From: Isoetes taiwanensis
Lineage: Eukaryota; Streptophyta; Lycopodiopsida; Isoetales; Isoetaceae
DNA: 64,000 nucleotides
Direction of reading: 5' to 3'
NCBI GenBank assembly: GCA_021234155.1
Contig: JAJEKV010000005.1
Location: 6,874,216-6,938,215, forward strand
This document shows, piece after piece, positions 1 through 11,639 of this stretch; positions within the stretch are counted from its first letter, which is position 1; each line of letters starts with the position of its first letter. The position numbers were made by a program, and so were the translations under genes. The notes under the pieces are model-generated. The model had not been told where the DNA came from, did not search any database, and saw only the letters and a list, made by a program, of their open reading frames with translations.

Positions 1-125
1 AAACCCTCGCAACCAACATAGAAACCTCTATGAAGAATTCAGGATGCCAACTCTAGAAGAGAAGGTGTCAAAAATGAGATCGGACATAGGGGAGATTAAG
101 GCCCTATTAGCAGAAAGAGCGGCAA

Positions 126-730
126 ATGGTAAGGACTAAATTGTGCAGCTGTCACAAACACCCCCACAACCCAAGGGGAAGGGGAAGAAGAGGAACAGAT
201 GTAGGCCTTCGAGTTCTGACTCAACCTCGGCAAACTCAGCCTCTTATACAGAATTGGATGACGAAGTGGAAAGTGAATCAGAACGGAACCACCAAGGAGG
301 TCGTAACAAGGAAAAGGCTGACAAGGGGTCCGATTACCAAAAGAAAGTGGACTCTGCCCGAAGCAATGTGTAGAAATGCTGGAAGGCATAGTGGCCACAT
401 CAAACCTTAAGGGCATAGTAAGGATTTGGTGGAAGGGCTATGCTAAGGCCCATGGGGTTGAGCAGAGATAGTTGCAGATTCTCGAAGTTTGCGTAGGCGT
501 TCAAATGCAATTATGATTATAGGGAACACAAATGCCCCATGATGCAAGCCTTCTTCTATATGCTAGAGCAGGGCAACAAATCCGTGCGGAAGTACACAAA
601 AGAATTCATGAGGCTGAGGCTCTATGCGCCAAAGCTAAGTGAAAGGCAGTTGGTGGAGGGCTATATAAAAGGGCTAAACGGTGAAATCAAAGCTCGTCAG
701 AGCGGCTATGAACCCACATTTTGTGTCTAA
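126..730 (+). pseudogene. gag remnant of gypsy fragment
   Basis: The upstream part (about 1-140) encodes a short coiled-coil-like leader, then a lysine/serine-rich stretch. The segment at 539-730 encodes the core of a retrotransposon gag domain (YMLEQGNKSVRKYTKEFMR, then LVEGYIKGL), which matches the gag of the complete element at 49.9-50.9 kb. Between these pieces the frame changes and the tryptophan-containing gag block (RIWWKGYAKA, about 422-450) is in a different frame. This is a broken capsid gene with no start-to-stop reading frame left. Confidence 0.75.
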
Positions 731-992
731 AGCATAATCTAAGGCACTAAGCCTACAAGGGATTGGACCCCAGGAGCATGGGCAGAAACAAGGAACATTT
801 GATAAAGGCAAACGCTCAGGAGCATATAGTCAAAGAACAACCAATCCAACACATGCTAGAAGCCCTTATAATGTGAACTATGGGATCCTTCAATCCATTT
901 CAAAGGAGAAGAGACAAGAATGTCTGGACAAACAGCTATGCTTCAGGTGTTTCCAGCCCGACACAGAACTCGTAGTTGCCCCTTCATGATGA

Positions 993-1834
993 ATGTGCCT
1001 TTTGCATAGCTTAGAAGGATGGAAGACTCCACCAAAGGACGAGGAAGCCTGCAACTATATCCAGGTTGAGTGTCACATCCTTGTAGCAATTGACACAAAA
1101 AATGTTGAAAGTCAGTATCATGTGATATCCACCATTGGTAAGATAGTGGCCAAGTCATTCATAGTTCTCATAGATACGGGAATCACGCATTGCTTTGCAA
1201 AGAATGGCCGAAATGCTTGCGTTGAAAACCCTAAAGTTAAAGCCCAGACCAGTGGTGTTAGCAAGTGGGGCAATAAGGCACACAACAGGCAAGAGGGTGA
1301 ACTTCAACATGGATTTGCCAGGCATCAACATTAGAATGGAAATGGAAGTAATAAATATAGGGAAGTATGACCTCATCATATGAATGAAATACTTCATCCC
1401 AGCGAAAGAAGTGATCGATTGCGAGAAACGGAAAGTAAATTTGAAGGCATCAAACGAGAAGATCATAGAGATAGCAGGTAAAGAGTTGCCCCTACAATGC
1501 ATGTCTAGCAACAAATTACTCAAATGCATCAAGAAAGAGGAGGCATGAGAAGAAAAGGATGATAAAACCTTAAATAAGCTATCCAAAGAAGTGACCAGAT
1601 TGATCAAGGAGGTTCACGATCTATTTCTAGATGAGATCAAGGAACTCTCTTCTTACAGAGGAGTAGAATACAAATAGCACTCGAGCCGGGCACAAAACCC
1701 ACGACTAAGGCACCATTCAGAATGACAACCCATGAACTAACAGAGCTGAAGAAGCAGTTGCAAGAACTGTTAGACCTAGGGTTCATAAGATATAGTGTCT
1801 CTTCGCTCGGGGCATCCGTCTTGTTCATCAAGAT
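993..1834 (+). pseudogene. Protease and RT N-terminus remnant
   Basis: The codons for a retroviral-type aspartic protease active site (DTG followed by ITHCFA) are at about 1,173-1,200. Downstream, 1,340-1,680 encodes the protease-RT linker (INIGKYDLII, then VIDCEKRKVN and [14 protein letters not shown]), and 1,690-1,834 encodes the beginning of reverse transcriptase ([20 protein letters not shown], then LFIK). There are in-frame stops at about 1,381 and 1,545, and the RT is cut before any catalytic motif. It is a relic related to the element at 43.4-56.7 kb. Confidence 0.8.
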
Positions 1835-2049
1835 CGCGAACTTTCGGATTGAAACGATGCACTAAATTGGCTCTCTTGCCATCTGCAACTATAATCTGGT
1901 TTTGGAGTTAGTTCTTTGCCTTACTTTTCTTGTAAACTTTAGCCAAGCACAAAAATAGAATAGAATATATAGATAGTATTTTGAAGTCACACCACTAGGC
2001 AGCATCCAACTGGACATGTGACCACACACCACACTACATTGCTTGGTTG

Positions 2050-2195
2050 GGCCCTGCCCCCAACCACTTATAAATTGGAGCTGCGGGTTTTGACACCCAA
2101 CAATTCAGAGTGCGATTCTGGCCGGTCTCGAACTCAAGACCTATAATTGCTAGATCTAGTGTGTTACCACTAGACTTAGGTTGGACTACTCAAAG
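2050..2195 (-). mobile_element. tRNA-derived SINE, copy 1
   Basis: Read on the minus strand, this begins with an RNA polymerase III A-box-like motif (agtctagtggtaa), then a B-box-like motif (gagttcgagacc) about 35 bases later, then a non-tRNA body (cagaatcgcact, tgttgggtgtcaaaaccc, gtggttgggg). The same order and sequence occur on the plus strand at 9,597-9,715. Two dispersed copies in opposite orientation with pol III boxes are what a tRNA-derived SINE looks like. The tRNA part does not fold into a complete acceptor stem, so it is not a working tRNA gene. The 3' limit is approximate. Confidence 0.6.
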
Positions 2196-2507
2196 TCAAT
2201 TCAAAACTAAACTACAAAATTTGTTAAAAAAAACCTTTAATTTGTTCGGCCACAACCCCTGGCATGCCTTGCTAGTTTCTCCATTTTTCTTTTTTCTAAA
2301 GGCAGAGCATGGAAAAAGAATGGGTTCTAAAGAGAGATGTTTCTTGACCATGTGTAGACCCTCAAATTTGCTTTCTTGGAATATATGCCCAATTAGAATT
2401 TCTACAAAACTAGCCTATCGAGCCTACGCCTACTTTATAGTAATCATCTCCTCCACGTGTCACCTCCATATAAATTTAAAAATATAACTAGCATTTTACC
2501 TTATGTG

Positions 2508-2600
2508 TTTTTTTTTTTTTTTTTTTTTTTTTTTGAAAGAATGAGATTTTTATATTATATATGAAATAAAGAGTACAATGCTTCATTGCACATAGAGGAT
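2508..2600 (-). mobile_element. Probable LINE 3' end with poly(A)
   Basis: A run of 27 T at 2,508-2,534 reads as a poly(A) tail on the minus strand, preceded by a sequence (gtactctttatttcat, then aaaaatctcattctttc) of the same type that ends the LINE copies at 29,572 and 58,946. The body upstream on the minus strand (2,600-3,600) has no recognisable RT domain, so this would be a strongly truncated or decayed insertion. Confidence 0.35.
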
Positions 2601-3669
2601 TACTACAGGAGTAATCTCGACATCTTCATCCTCTATGTGTAGAAACTTATTATCTGCTCAAAAGCTGATATACATTAAGCGCATAAATCCTCCAACTTGA
2701 TAGCCAGATTATACAAGAAGATGCAAGGAAAGAAAGTTCCCGAAAGATTCAAATAATCTCAGAAGGCCAGAATAGAACATTTAGAAACAATGAGGAGCGA
2801 AAGAAGTGACGGGGTCCTTGCTCGCTGCTGAGCACCAAATAATGTAGGCATTATCAGAAATGGCATGGAATTCTAAGCAACTCGAACATGGCAGTATTCG
2901 AGCGATCCAAATCAATCTTGGATAGTACCTGGTATTTGGCATATCAGTACCAATAAAAAACACCCAAGCTTTAGTACTTGAGTGGCTATTCAAGCATAGC
3001 AGTTCTTGAAATAGCGCCAGGACGTTTGGAAATCCATTCAAGCTTCAGTACTTGAGTAAATAAACCACTTTCTGCCCTGCCATCCAATCTGTTATTCCTC
3101 TTCAATCAATATATCAAAGTTTCTAAAATTATTCCACAAGACCTCCTGCCATACATGAAAATTTCTGATCATATCACTGTAAATCTAGATCTTTCTTGCT
3201 AGTAAGAAAGAGCGGGAGAAGGAAACAACGGCCTGATAGAATAAACCTGGGGAAAATATAAGTTTTAATGCTCAACCTAAAGACTGCTTCTCTTACCAGA
3301 TCTGCACCTATCTACTCCACCTTATAGGCACATTTTGCCATTTCAGTGCGCATCTGCATGAATAGAATGGAACCTGCATTCTCAAACTGCCGGAATATTT
3401 GTCCCTTCTGTTTACAAAGCAGATAGCATTATGCTTTCAAGAAGCAAAGAGCAGAAGCCACGTTAGTGGCATGAAGCAAACCGTGGAAAGATCCACCCTA
3501 AAGCTGCTCCAGATTGAAACATCACAAGAAGCCAGGAAAGACTTTACCAGAACGTTCATTTCTCTGCTAGCAACCGAAAAAAGTATCTGGAGACCTCAGA
3601 TTAGAGCAGCAGTGCCGGAAGTAGAGAGAGAGGGGCGGTCCCTCTCTCACGGCCGCCCTAGCCACATGC
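2601..3669. other. No recognisable gene
   Basis: About 1 kb without a supported coding region. The short open frames on both strands (for example 2,781-3,041 minus, 3,399-3,680 plus) have no family motif I can recognise. It may be the body of the minus-strand insertion ending at 2,508, but I cannot show that. Confidence 0.5.
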
Positions 3670-4800
3670 GGAGGTGTTAGCGCCAAGAAACATCAAATTG
3701 GTTCCTACTCGCAATCCACCTTTCTTAAGAATGATCCTCTTAACATTGGAAATTATCTTAATATTATTAACTGCTTTGGTGTTGTATCTGGCATTAACCT
3801 GAATTTGGACAAGTGTTCTATCATGGGGGACACAAACAATCAATCTATTTTGGGGATTAAATGCTTTAAGACTTCTCAAGCCATTAATTTGCTGGGAATG
3901 CCTTTATCCTTAGACTCTAATATCAAGGGTCTTTGGTCTCCTATTATTTCTCGGATCAAAAGAAAGTTAAATAATTATGGTAATTGTTTATCTTTGGCTG
4001 GTAGATCCATTATAGCAAATGCTGTGATTGCTAGCTCTCATATCCATTTTTCCTCTGCTTTGCTTGCCCCTAAAAGTGTCTATCTCCAGTTGGAAAAAAT
4101 TGTCAGGAATTTCATATGGGGAAAAAATCACCTGGTTGGCCGGAATCACATCACAAAATCTAAATCCCATGGGGGTATTGGCTGCAAGAATTTATTTTTG
4201 CAAGGTGTGGCCTTAGCTGGGAAGCATGTTTGGAGAGCAATTTTCCATAAAGAAAATCCAGCCTCAGTGTTCATTAAGTTCTGGTTCCAAAACTGTGGAA
4301 TTGAAGGTCATCCCTCTATCAGTCATCAGCTTCCCTCCTCTATCTTCTTTGATATTAATCCTGCTAAAAATATTTCCCCTCTCATGAGAAATTTAGTACT
4401 TGCTTGGAACAAAATTTCCAAGTTTATGACTCATAACAATCCAGATTTATTTCATTTGTCTACATCTCTATTCTGGAATCCCATTTTATCCAAGCAGAAT
4501 GATATACCTCTTGCTATCAATCATCCCAGGATTTATAAAAAATGGTGTCTGCATGGAATTTCTTCAATTGGAGATCTCAGATCAAATGATAGATGGACTC
4601 TCAAAAATAGAATTGGTGGAACCTCTTCAGATAGGAGCATCTTCAAGCATTTTAAAGCTAAATTATTTTCCCTCAACATTAACACTATGAACTCCAATCT
4701 CGATTGGTCCTGTGTTGGAAGAACGAGAAGATAAGATCTTCCATTGTCGGCAAATAGGAGTTATTGAAGATGAGTGTCACACTCTTCAGAACTGTCCAAC
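3670..4800 (+). pseudogene. LINE reverse transcriptase C-terminal part, broken
   Basis: The frame open from about 3,670 to 4,734 encodes the thumb and connection region of a plant L1-type LINE RT: FGVVSGINLNLDKCSI, then INLLGMPLS, then LAGRSIIANAVIASS, FIWGKN and the SHGGIGCKNL block that precedes the zf-RVT domain. After the stop at 4,734 the Cys/His zinc-binding motif (CRQIG, then ECHTLQNC) is found in another frame at 4,740-4,800. The palm with the catalytic YADD motif is missing, so the copy is 5'-truncated and frameshifted. Confidence 0.85.
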
Positions 4801-4906
4801 TTTTGGGCTGCGATATGAGCTATGCTGGCTACAAAAGATTTAATTGTTGATGGCAAGATTCCATTACAGGTCTTATTTGTTGAGTAACATTTAGACACTT
4901 TGTGTT

Positions 4907-6640
4907 ATGAGCTGTGTAAATTCCTGGGTATCTGCTTACCCTGTTGCAAGAAAAAAATGGAATTATATATGTGGAAATGCTGGGATGAGATGCGGCCTCC
5001 GAAGTACCATGACCTGTTGGTTGGTCCCATCGGTTAGGACTGCATCCATTATACTAGCCGTCGGGATCTCGTTGAAAAGCATCCCGGCGAATAAGGTAAC
5101 AAGTGATGATTTTGGATTGGAGATTTTTTTTAGGAGGATCCTGAAGGCTAGTATCATTTTAGATGGTGGCGATTTACAGAGCGGGGCGACGACTAATATT
5201 AATTGGATATCGGTTGGCACATGTCAGGTATATCAAAATGGAGTGACAAGAACAAGCCTCATTACGGGTGGGCGAGGGATCATGGAATCAAAATTTTTTT
5301 GCTCGAGATTGTTTATGGTTAGTACATCCACCAATTTGAATTCTACTCAACATTTGAATAAATATATTTGGTTGGATTCGGGTGCCTCTCTCCATATGAC
5401 CCCCTTTCGGGAACTCTTTGACACCCTAGAGCCGTCTGTTGATGTTCAAGTATATGTTGGGGATAACTCTGCCCATAGAATTGAGGGGAAAGGGACTATA
5501 ATGGTACAGTTGGGAGGAAATGTCCGTGCTATTCATAATGTGCACTATGTCCCTGGAGTGACTCATACCCTACTATCCGTCGGCAAGATTGCAGATGAGG
5601 GCATGCAAGTCTTGTTTACACATAACAAATGCATGATTTATGATGAGTTAGGTGCAGTTCTGGCAAAAGGCACTCATATGGATGGTTTATATCAGTTGGA
5701 TGCTTGCACACAACAGTCCCCTAGAGCCTTGATTGTTCATCAGGAGGCATCCACCTTGAGACTTTGGCATGAGCGGTTTGGACATCCATATCCCCAAGCC
5801 TTGCATACTCTAGTATGAGAACATATGGTAGCTGATCTCCCTTATTTGGATGATACTAATTTGGAGTTTTGTGAGGCTTGTGTTATGGGCAAACAACGAA
5901 GAAAATCTTTTCCAGTAGGAGGAGGCACAAGAGCGGAGCATGTGCTGGAATTGATTCATTCTGATATATGCGGGCCCATGCTGACGATGTCTATTGGAAA
6001 TAAGAAATATATGCTGACCTTCATTGACGATTTTTCCAGATTTATCACTATTAGATTGCTGGCCCAAAAATCTGAAGTCTTTGATGCATTTTGGGAATTT
6101 CATGCTCAAGTTGAACGTCAAACTGGCTGCCATATCCGGATGTTGCGCAGTGATAATGGTGGAGAATATGTTTCTAATGAGTTTAAGAATTATTGTAGGG
6201 ACTTGGGAATTCATCATCAATTGACCGTCTCTTATACCCCTCAGCAAAATGGAGTCGCTGAGAGAATGAATCGAACCTTGTTAGAAACTGCTAGAACCAT
6301 GCTCAACCATGCTGGTCTACCACCTAAATTTTGGGGAGAAGCAGTAATGACCGCTGCCTATTTGCGCAATCGCCTTCCCACAAGTGCTTTGCGTGGTCAA
6401 ACCCCTTATCAAGGTTGGACTGGCCGACAACCTTCTATTGGTCATTTGCGCATCTTTGGTTGTATTGCCTATGCACAAATTCCAGATGCTAAGAGAAAGA
6501 AGCTCGACATGAAAAGTGAGAAGTGTGTTCATGTGGGATATTCTACCGAGTCCAAGGCTTATCGGTTGTATTCTCTCGCAACCAATACTTTGATCATTAG
6601 CCGTGATGTTGTCTTTAATGAGCATTTATTTTATGGGGAG
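4907..6640 (+). mobile_element. Ty1/copia fragment (protease and integrase, no RT)
   Basis: A partial copia polyprotein gene. Gag is reduced to a possible zinc-knuckle end (about 5,290-5,320). Protease, GAG-pre-integrase and integrase are well preserved, and the sequence stops abruptly at a G-rich run at 6,637, before the RT and RNase H that should follow. No LTRs are visible. The remnant is much less decayed than the gypsy relic at the left edge: only one in-frame stop interrupts about 1.3 kb. Confidence 0.85.
5330..6636 (+). pseudogene. copia protease-integrase polyprotein, one stop, truncated
   Basis: Reading order: aspartic protease with active site WLDSGASLHMT (about 5,371-5,402) and the second protease strand LLSVGK; GAG-pre-integrase LWHERFGHP with CEACVMGKQ zinc-binding end; integrase core with the three acidic residues in IDDFSRF, LRSDNGGEY and QNGVAERMNRTLLE; then the conserved WGEAVMTAAYLRNRLPT and FGCIAYAQIP blocks. 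A single TGA at 5,816-5,818 separates two halves that are otherwise in the same frame. The frame runs into a G/A-rich run where homology to copia ends. RT, RNase H and gag are absent, so the copy could not move on its own. Confidence 0.9.
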
Positions 6641-6675
6641 GGGAGGGGAGGGGGAGGGGGAGGGAGGGGGATTTT
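6637..6675. repeat. G-rich purine run
   Basis: About 38 bases of (GGGGA)n/(GGGGGA)n on the plus strand at the exact point where copia homology stops. It has four or more G-tracts, so it could form a G-quadruplex. It probably marks a breakpoint. Confidence 0.8.
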
Positions 6676-7450
6676 GGCAAGGGTGTATAAAGCTTAACTC
6701 CCTCCCAAAATAAAAAAGAAAAAGCCGTGTCTTAATATCACATTCTTGGATTAAATACCTTTTGCATGTTGTAACTAAAGCCCTTTGTATTTAGTGTATG
6801 ACATCCAATTAGAATAACATCCTCGTATATGCCTGAGGTGTATATTTCTCAGCCCAGATTTGGTATAATCCTAAGAATATATTAGGATCCAATGATCCAA
6901 AAAAACCCATAAGGAGTGATCCATATTATATTTCGGCATTCATCCATTTGAACGCAAATATGGAAGTTGTATCGCTTGCTTGTATACTTTTCAACTCATT
7001 GAGAACTGCCTCAAAGAGAGGGAATACGCGGTCCTCAACTCCTAAAGCATTTATTTAACTTTAACTTTTCACATAGCTACTTCATAGCATTTTTTATTTC
7101 ATTTTGGAAACCATATGAAAAAAAGAGGATGGACAGGCCATGCTTGATTCAACTCCTAAAGCATCACCGGTTCAAGTTCAGGTTCAGGTTCTGCCAATTA
7201 AAAAACAAATCAAGCAATAAACTGTCAACGCTACTTCATCGTCCCATAACTCAATAACTTGATTTTATACGACTGAATTGCCAACATAGCTTCCACATAA
7301 TTTATCAACCTAGCACTGTAATCGGGTTGGAAAAGAATTTCATTAATTCCTCAGTTGCTCGATCCTCGAAGATTCCAGCAATCTTTCCTCATGCCCTAGG
7401 TAACCAAAGCCATCTTCTTTAAAGACAAGTTTGCCATGACCATGACAACG
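6676..7450. other. No recognisable gene
   Basis: AT-rich sequence without a coding frame or repeat that I can identify. Some of it may be non-coding flank of the minus-strand F-box remnant that begins downstream. Confidence 0.5.
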
Positions 7451-8568
7451 TCCCCTATGCAATGTGAATATGATGTGTGTGGTCTTCCATCTCTCCTATG
7501 CTGCATATTGAGCTTATTTTGTGCCAAAAAGGACTGGATGTCAAGCTTAGCCATTTAAAGCCCACTTGATGATGATGCCCTTGCAACTGGAATTCTCTTC
7601 CCAAAGAGTGACCCGAGGCCATGAATAAGAGACCACAATGGGTTTCTGCTTGTAAAGAATAATTTCTTCCTTGGCTGCATTTTCTGGTGACAAATAGGTC
7701 TCTACACTCCACATATCTTTCTCAAAATCGTAGGTCACCATTCTATAGTTAAAATGACTTACCAAAGACCCCTTATATTTGTTTTGAAAGGGCTTATCTT
7801 ATTCCCCTTGTTCCAAATACCTATTTTTGAATCAAATATTTTGCTATGAAGGTGTCTTTGCTTCATCTATAAAAGCTACTCATATAAGCCAAGGATGTGG
7901 CCAATTGGGCCATTGGGCCTTTGACCAAAGGAGGGTTTGGTCCAAAGGAGGACCAAAGGGGCGTGCATGCAATATAGTTGTTTGGGGGAGAGCTCAGGGG
8001 TAGCTGTGTTCTAGCTGAGAGCTTGTGGTTGGATGGTGAGATAGCATGCTACATCAAGAGTCTGTTTTAGCTACTATCTTAAAAGAAGCTGGTGATGTTG
8101 AGGTATCTACCCTCATAATGTATGACCAATGATGGTTGGAAGCATTGGGAATTAGTTTCCATTGACCCCTTATTGGATTCCCAACCCTTGGCTGCTTCCC
8201 TCCCCCATGTAGGCTATTCCTTAATAAAAACATTCTAAGTGCTCATAATCTGCAAATGCCATATTCAAAAATCTGCAAGGCCCATAATTCTCAAAAACTA
8301 ACTTTTTATCTAGACACGGTGATAACCATTTTAAGTAACTTCATGGATTCTTCCTATATTGAAGCTTGGCAAAAGACTCTGAGGAAAAATTCACATTTTT
8401 CCACTCCTTGCACACAAGCAAGCACGATTTAAAAAGATCCTCAATTTTTAGGCATGCCAAGAACCTCAACAGAAGATTAGAAGGAAGGGAGTTCCATTGT
8501 ACCTCAGAGCAACACGTTTCGATGGTCAATTCTTCCACCAATGTTAACTTTGAAGACGAGGAACCCAA
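7400..8568 (-). pseudogene. F-box protein gene remnant (F-box/kelch-like)
   Basis: On the minus strand the frame 8,568-8,341 starts with ATG and encodes 75 residues containing an F-box: residues about 26-60 read WNSLPSNLLLRFLACL then LFKSCLLVCKEWKNV, with the expected Leu-Pro start and the Cys-Lys-x-Trp end. F-box proteins are substrate receptors of SCF ubiquitin ligases, with the F-box binding SKP1. About 580 bases further, 7,765-7,547 encodes a stretch (RMVTYDFEKDMWSVE) like the kelch-type repeats that often follow an F-box, and 7,712-7,455 continues in another frame. The intervening DNA has stops and I see no convincing splice sites, so a broken gene is the simplest reading. An intron-containing gene with sequence errors is the alternative. 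Confidence 0.55.
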
Positions 8569-8685
8569 AGAGAAACTTTTGAGTTAGAGAATGATAATTC
8601 GCTTATGAAGGAGAAACTGGCAGCTGCTGAGGCTCGCATTGCTGAGCTCCAAGAGTTGGATTCTCTTCGAACGTAGGTGGCGTAG

Positions 8686-9555
8686 TTGCAACAAGCTGCA
8701 GGATGTCCATGTAGTGCCATTAAGACTGGTGCCAATGTCAAAATTAAGTTAAAAAAGTACTATGTAGCCACTTGTGATGCGGATGAGCTTTTTGCATGGC
8801 TAGGGGATTTGAATTCATACTTTGCCAAAATTAAGGATGATGAAGACACTCAATTATATTTTGCTGAGTGTCATCTAGATGATGTTGCAAAGGACTGGTG
8901 GCTAGATATCCGAAAGAACCAATCAGTCGATCAACCCATTAATACCTTTGCAGAATTTGGAAAGAAAAAATGGTCCATAATTGGGAGCGAGATCTTATCG
9001 CTGAGTGGAATAAATTGATCCAACAAAACATGGAAAGTGTTCGAGTCTTTGTTGCTCGAGTTTTAAAGAAGGGATTCAGCTTAATAAAAACGATACTGAG
9101 AAGTCTAAAAAGCTCATGGGTGGGGTTCATCGTTGGGTACGGGTGAAGTTAACACTCAACGAGGCCTCAAGGTGTCTATGAAAGAGGCGATTGGCTTTTA
9201 GAAGAAACCATTGGGGTCTGCTACAAGGTCTGGGGTATTAAAACGCTCGCACATAGACACTACAGATAATGTACCTGTTGGAGCCAAGGAGCCTAAGGAA
9301 TCTTATCAAGCATGCAAGAAGCGGCTAATTCGGGAGAATAAGTGTTTTGTATGTTATTCAACTGGCTATAAGTTTTATGAATGTCCTACTTATCTTGAGA
9401 AGAACAAAGGGGAAAGTAAAGAAGCTAAGTCTGTTCTTAAGTCAGGGACTAAGAAAGAGGACAAAAGTAAAAAAGTAGCTTCTATTCGTGGAGATCGTAA
9501 AGGGAAACAAGGTGCAAAGCACTGTGGATTGCCCCCAAAATGCTATTATGAATAA
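8686..9555 (+). pseudogene. gag with zinc knuckle, frameshifted
   Basis: The 8,686-9,018 frame encodes the middle of a retrotransposon gag (ELFAWLGDLNSYFAKIK, then QLYFAECHLDDVAKDWWLD), with the aromatic-rich block typical of the capsid. After a frame change, 9,211-9,555 encodes the nucleocapsid end with a zinc-knuckle-like block, CFVC then YSTGYKFYEC. The spacing fits CX2CX4HX4C, but the histidine position is tyrosine, so zinc binding is doubtful. A lysine-rich tail follows. Broken between 9,018 and 9,211. Confidence 0.75.
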
Positions 9556-9589
9556 AGCTTTATAAATGTATCGTCATGCGTCTGGTCGT

Positions 9590-9720
9590 TTAGTCTAGTG
9601 GTAATACACTAGGTCTAGCAACTATAGGTCTCGAGTTCGAGACCGCCCAGAATCGCACTTTGAACTGTTGGGTGTCAAAACCCACAGACGCAATGTAAAG
9701 TGGTTGGGGGGCACCTCTGC
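9590..9720 (+). mobile_element. tRNA-derived SINE, copy 2
   Basis: Plus-strand copy of the element also seen on the minus strand at 2,050-2,195. The A-box (tagtctagtggta) is at about 9,594-9,606 and the B-box (gagttcgagacc) at about 9,633-9,644. The body continues with cagaatcgcact, tgttgggtgtcaaaaccc and gtggttgggg. It sits inside the interruption of the second gypsy element. The two copies agree over roughly 110 bp and then diverge. Confidence 0.6.
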
Positions 9721-11639
9721 TTCCACCATTAACCACGGGGTTAGTCACACGGACTAAGTGGGGATCTAGGTCATATCTAGCATTAATAATCACAAAGCAT
9801 TAACTTAGAACAATAACGTAGCCTTACCGTAACCTCGCCCCTGCAATCCAAGTAATTAATCCAACAAGCATAACCACAATGCATAATTATACCAAACATA
9901 GCCATTGCGACTTGATTCCAACATTAAAAACCACATATACAATAGCCAAGCAATCAAAGCATCAACATTGCAACCAATATTCCTCCGGGGTGCGAGCAAA
10001 GGTCAACTTTCGGTGATCAGGCCAGTGACATAGAGGCGGGGTAACCACGTGTGTACACACCCATCCACGCTGCGTCCAGCATTGGAGGACCACTTAACTG
10101 TGCATGACGTTGTACCATACGGTACCAACGCCCGATGTTCAAATATTACCATTTGCATAGCACTGTGCAAAACCGTGAGTCTAGACCATCGCACCTGGAC
10201 TCCGGCCCCAGAGGTCTATATCAAAGAATTACATCATAGACAGTTACATAATTCACCATCCTTAACAAGCTTACATCCAATAATTCCATAATACACACTT
10301 CATATAGCAAGAGAAAGCCCAACCATGACTCAATAAGTCTAATAACCTCAATAATGCAATATGCAGCAATCACCATTAAATAAAAGATAAAAGTCTACAC
10401 ATTTTCATGATTCACCAACAACAAGGTTAATATCTACATTTAAGTCTTAATAATGTTTAATCTATAGCATTCAGCTATCGCTATGCTTCCATTACTGACT
10501 TCCTCCATACATAACACATGTGCTTTGCATTTTACCCCTCCTTAAATTAACTAATTCCAAAGGTTTTAATCATATACTAGCTACCTTGTTAACTATCCAT
10601 GTCATAACGTAAACAACTTCTATTCATTTACCTATTATTCCTCATCTTACCCCTTGTCTCTAGATAAATCCGTTAACTCAATGCCTTTTTAACAAACCAT
10701 TAATATTTTTCATTTAACTTTAGCCTTAGCTTTGAACTTATTATATTATTATTTAACCTACTAACAAATGTTAACTTTTTGTATTTCCTATAACCTAACC
10801 CTGATTATTATTATTTAACCTACTAACAAATGTTAACTTTTTGTATTTCCTATAACCTAACCCTGATCGTGCGTTTACAGAGAACGCAAACACGGCTTGC
10901 TGCTGTCGGATCTGGCCTCCAGGCCATCAAATCATCAGGAAAGTCTCATGAAACATCCCGATTTGGCCTTCTCAAGGCTTCTTGAAGCATTTCGGCCTAC
11001 CTAGGGCACGATTCAGGAGGTTTCAAGTCGGTTCTTGGCCATCAAAATCATGTTGTCTACAGCAAGTTCTTGCTTCAATCCTCCTAATTTTTCTTTCTTT
11101 CTCCATTTCGGCCTTCCTAAGGCCCAATTCGCCTTTTCGGGGCAATTTGCCATGCTTTTCAAGCATCCCAGTCAACAAGATCATGCCGATCCTGCAGGCA
11201 TCATGCAAAAGGAAATATTCTTTGCGTTGGCTAGAACACCTCTTAATTCTGCCTTCTCTACAATTCATCCCAATTCTTGTATTTCCTTTTCTATAAATAC
11301 ATTCCAATAAAAAAATAGTTTGTTTTAAAAATAAAAAACCCAAAGATAAATTCTAAAAAAAGGAATCTCTAGCCCAAAGGTTAAAAAAACCAATAGTTTT
11401 TCACAAAAAAAAACGAGTTTCCGATCGCCGGAAAAATAATTTGGCGTCCAAAACACGGAAAACCTTAGCGTATATTCATACGCAAAAAAACCAAAAAGTT
11501 TTTCACCGCCGGAAAAACAATCAGTAATGACGGCCGTCAGATTATCAGATATACCCCTGATATGCCAGAATATGCCAAAACCAACCTCCCCCTAACGAAT
11601 TGCCCCCTTAACAGGGGCAATCCAAAAAGTGGCTACTGT
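9721..11639. other. Insertion of unknown type inside gypsy relic
   Basis: About 1.9 kb with no coding region I can support. It contains a dense run of short palindromic pieces around 10,020-10,210, an exact 62-bp tandem duplication (10,745-10,868) and an A-rich block (11,310-11,530) with two related GCCGGAAAAA segments. The small frames at 10,982-11,343 are low-complexity and mutually antisense. It may be part of another LTR element, but I see no ends. Confidence 0.4.
10745..10868. repeat. 62-bp exact tandem duplication
   Basis: A unit running from atttaacctactaac to cctaaccctga is present twice in a row with a 62-bp offset and no mismatch that I can see. That implies a recent local duplication or an assembly/polishing artefact. 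Confidence 0.85.

Larger units (their letters stand above)
1..1840 (+). mobile_element. Decayed Ty3/gypsy fragment (gag to start of RT)
   Basis: This stretch carries recognisable pieces of a gypsy polyprotein in the normal order gag, protease, RT, but in several frames with internal stops. The pieces resemble the corresponding parts of the complete gypsy element at 43.4-56.7 kb: the gag block FMRLRLYAPK, the post-protease block around IGKYDLII, and the RT-leading block [16 protein letters not shown] are all near-matches. It stops abruptly about 1,840, just where the RT palm would begin, and no LTR is visible, so it is a truncated relic whose 5' part lies outside the window. It lacks enough intact sequence to make any protein. 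Confidence 0.85.

Noticed and set aside
9590-9660. Functional tRNA gene
   Set aside because: A- and B-boxes are present, but an acceptor stem and a plausible anticodon arm cannot be formed, and the sequence recurs with a longer non-tRNA body, so a SINE is the better call.
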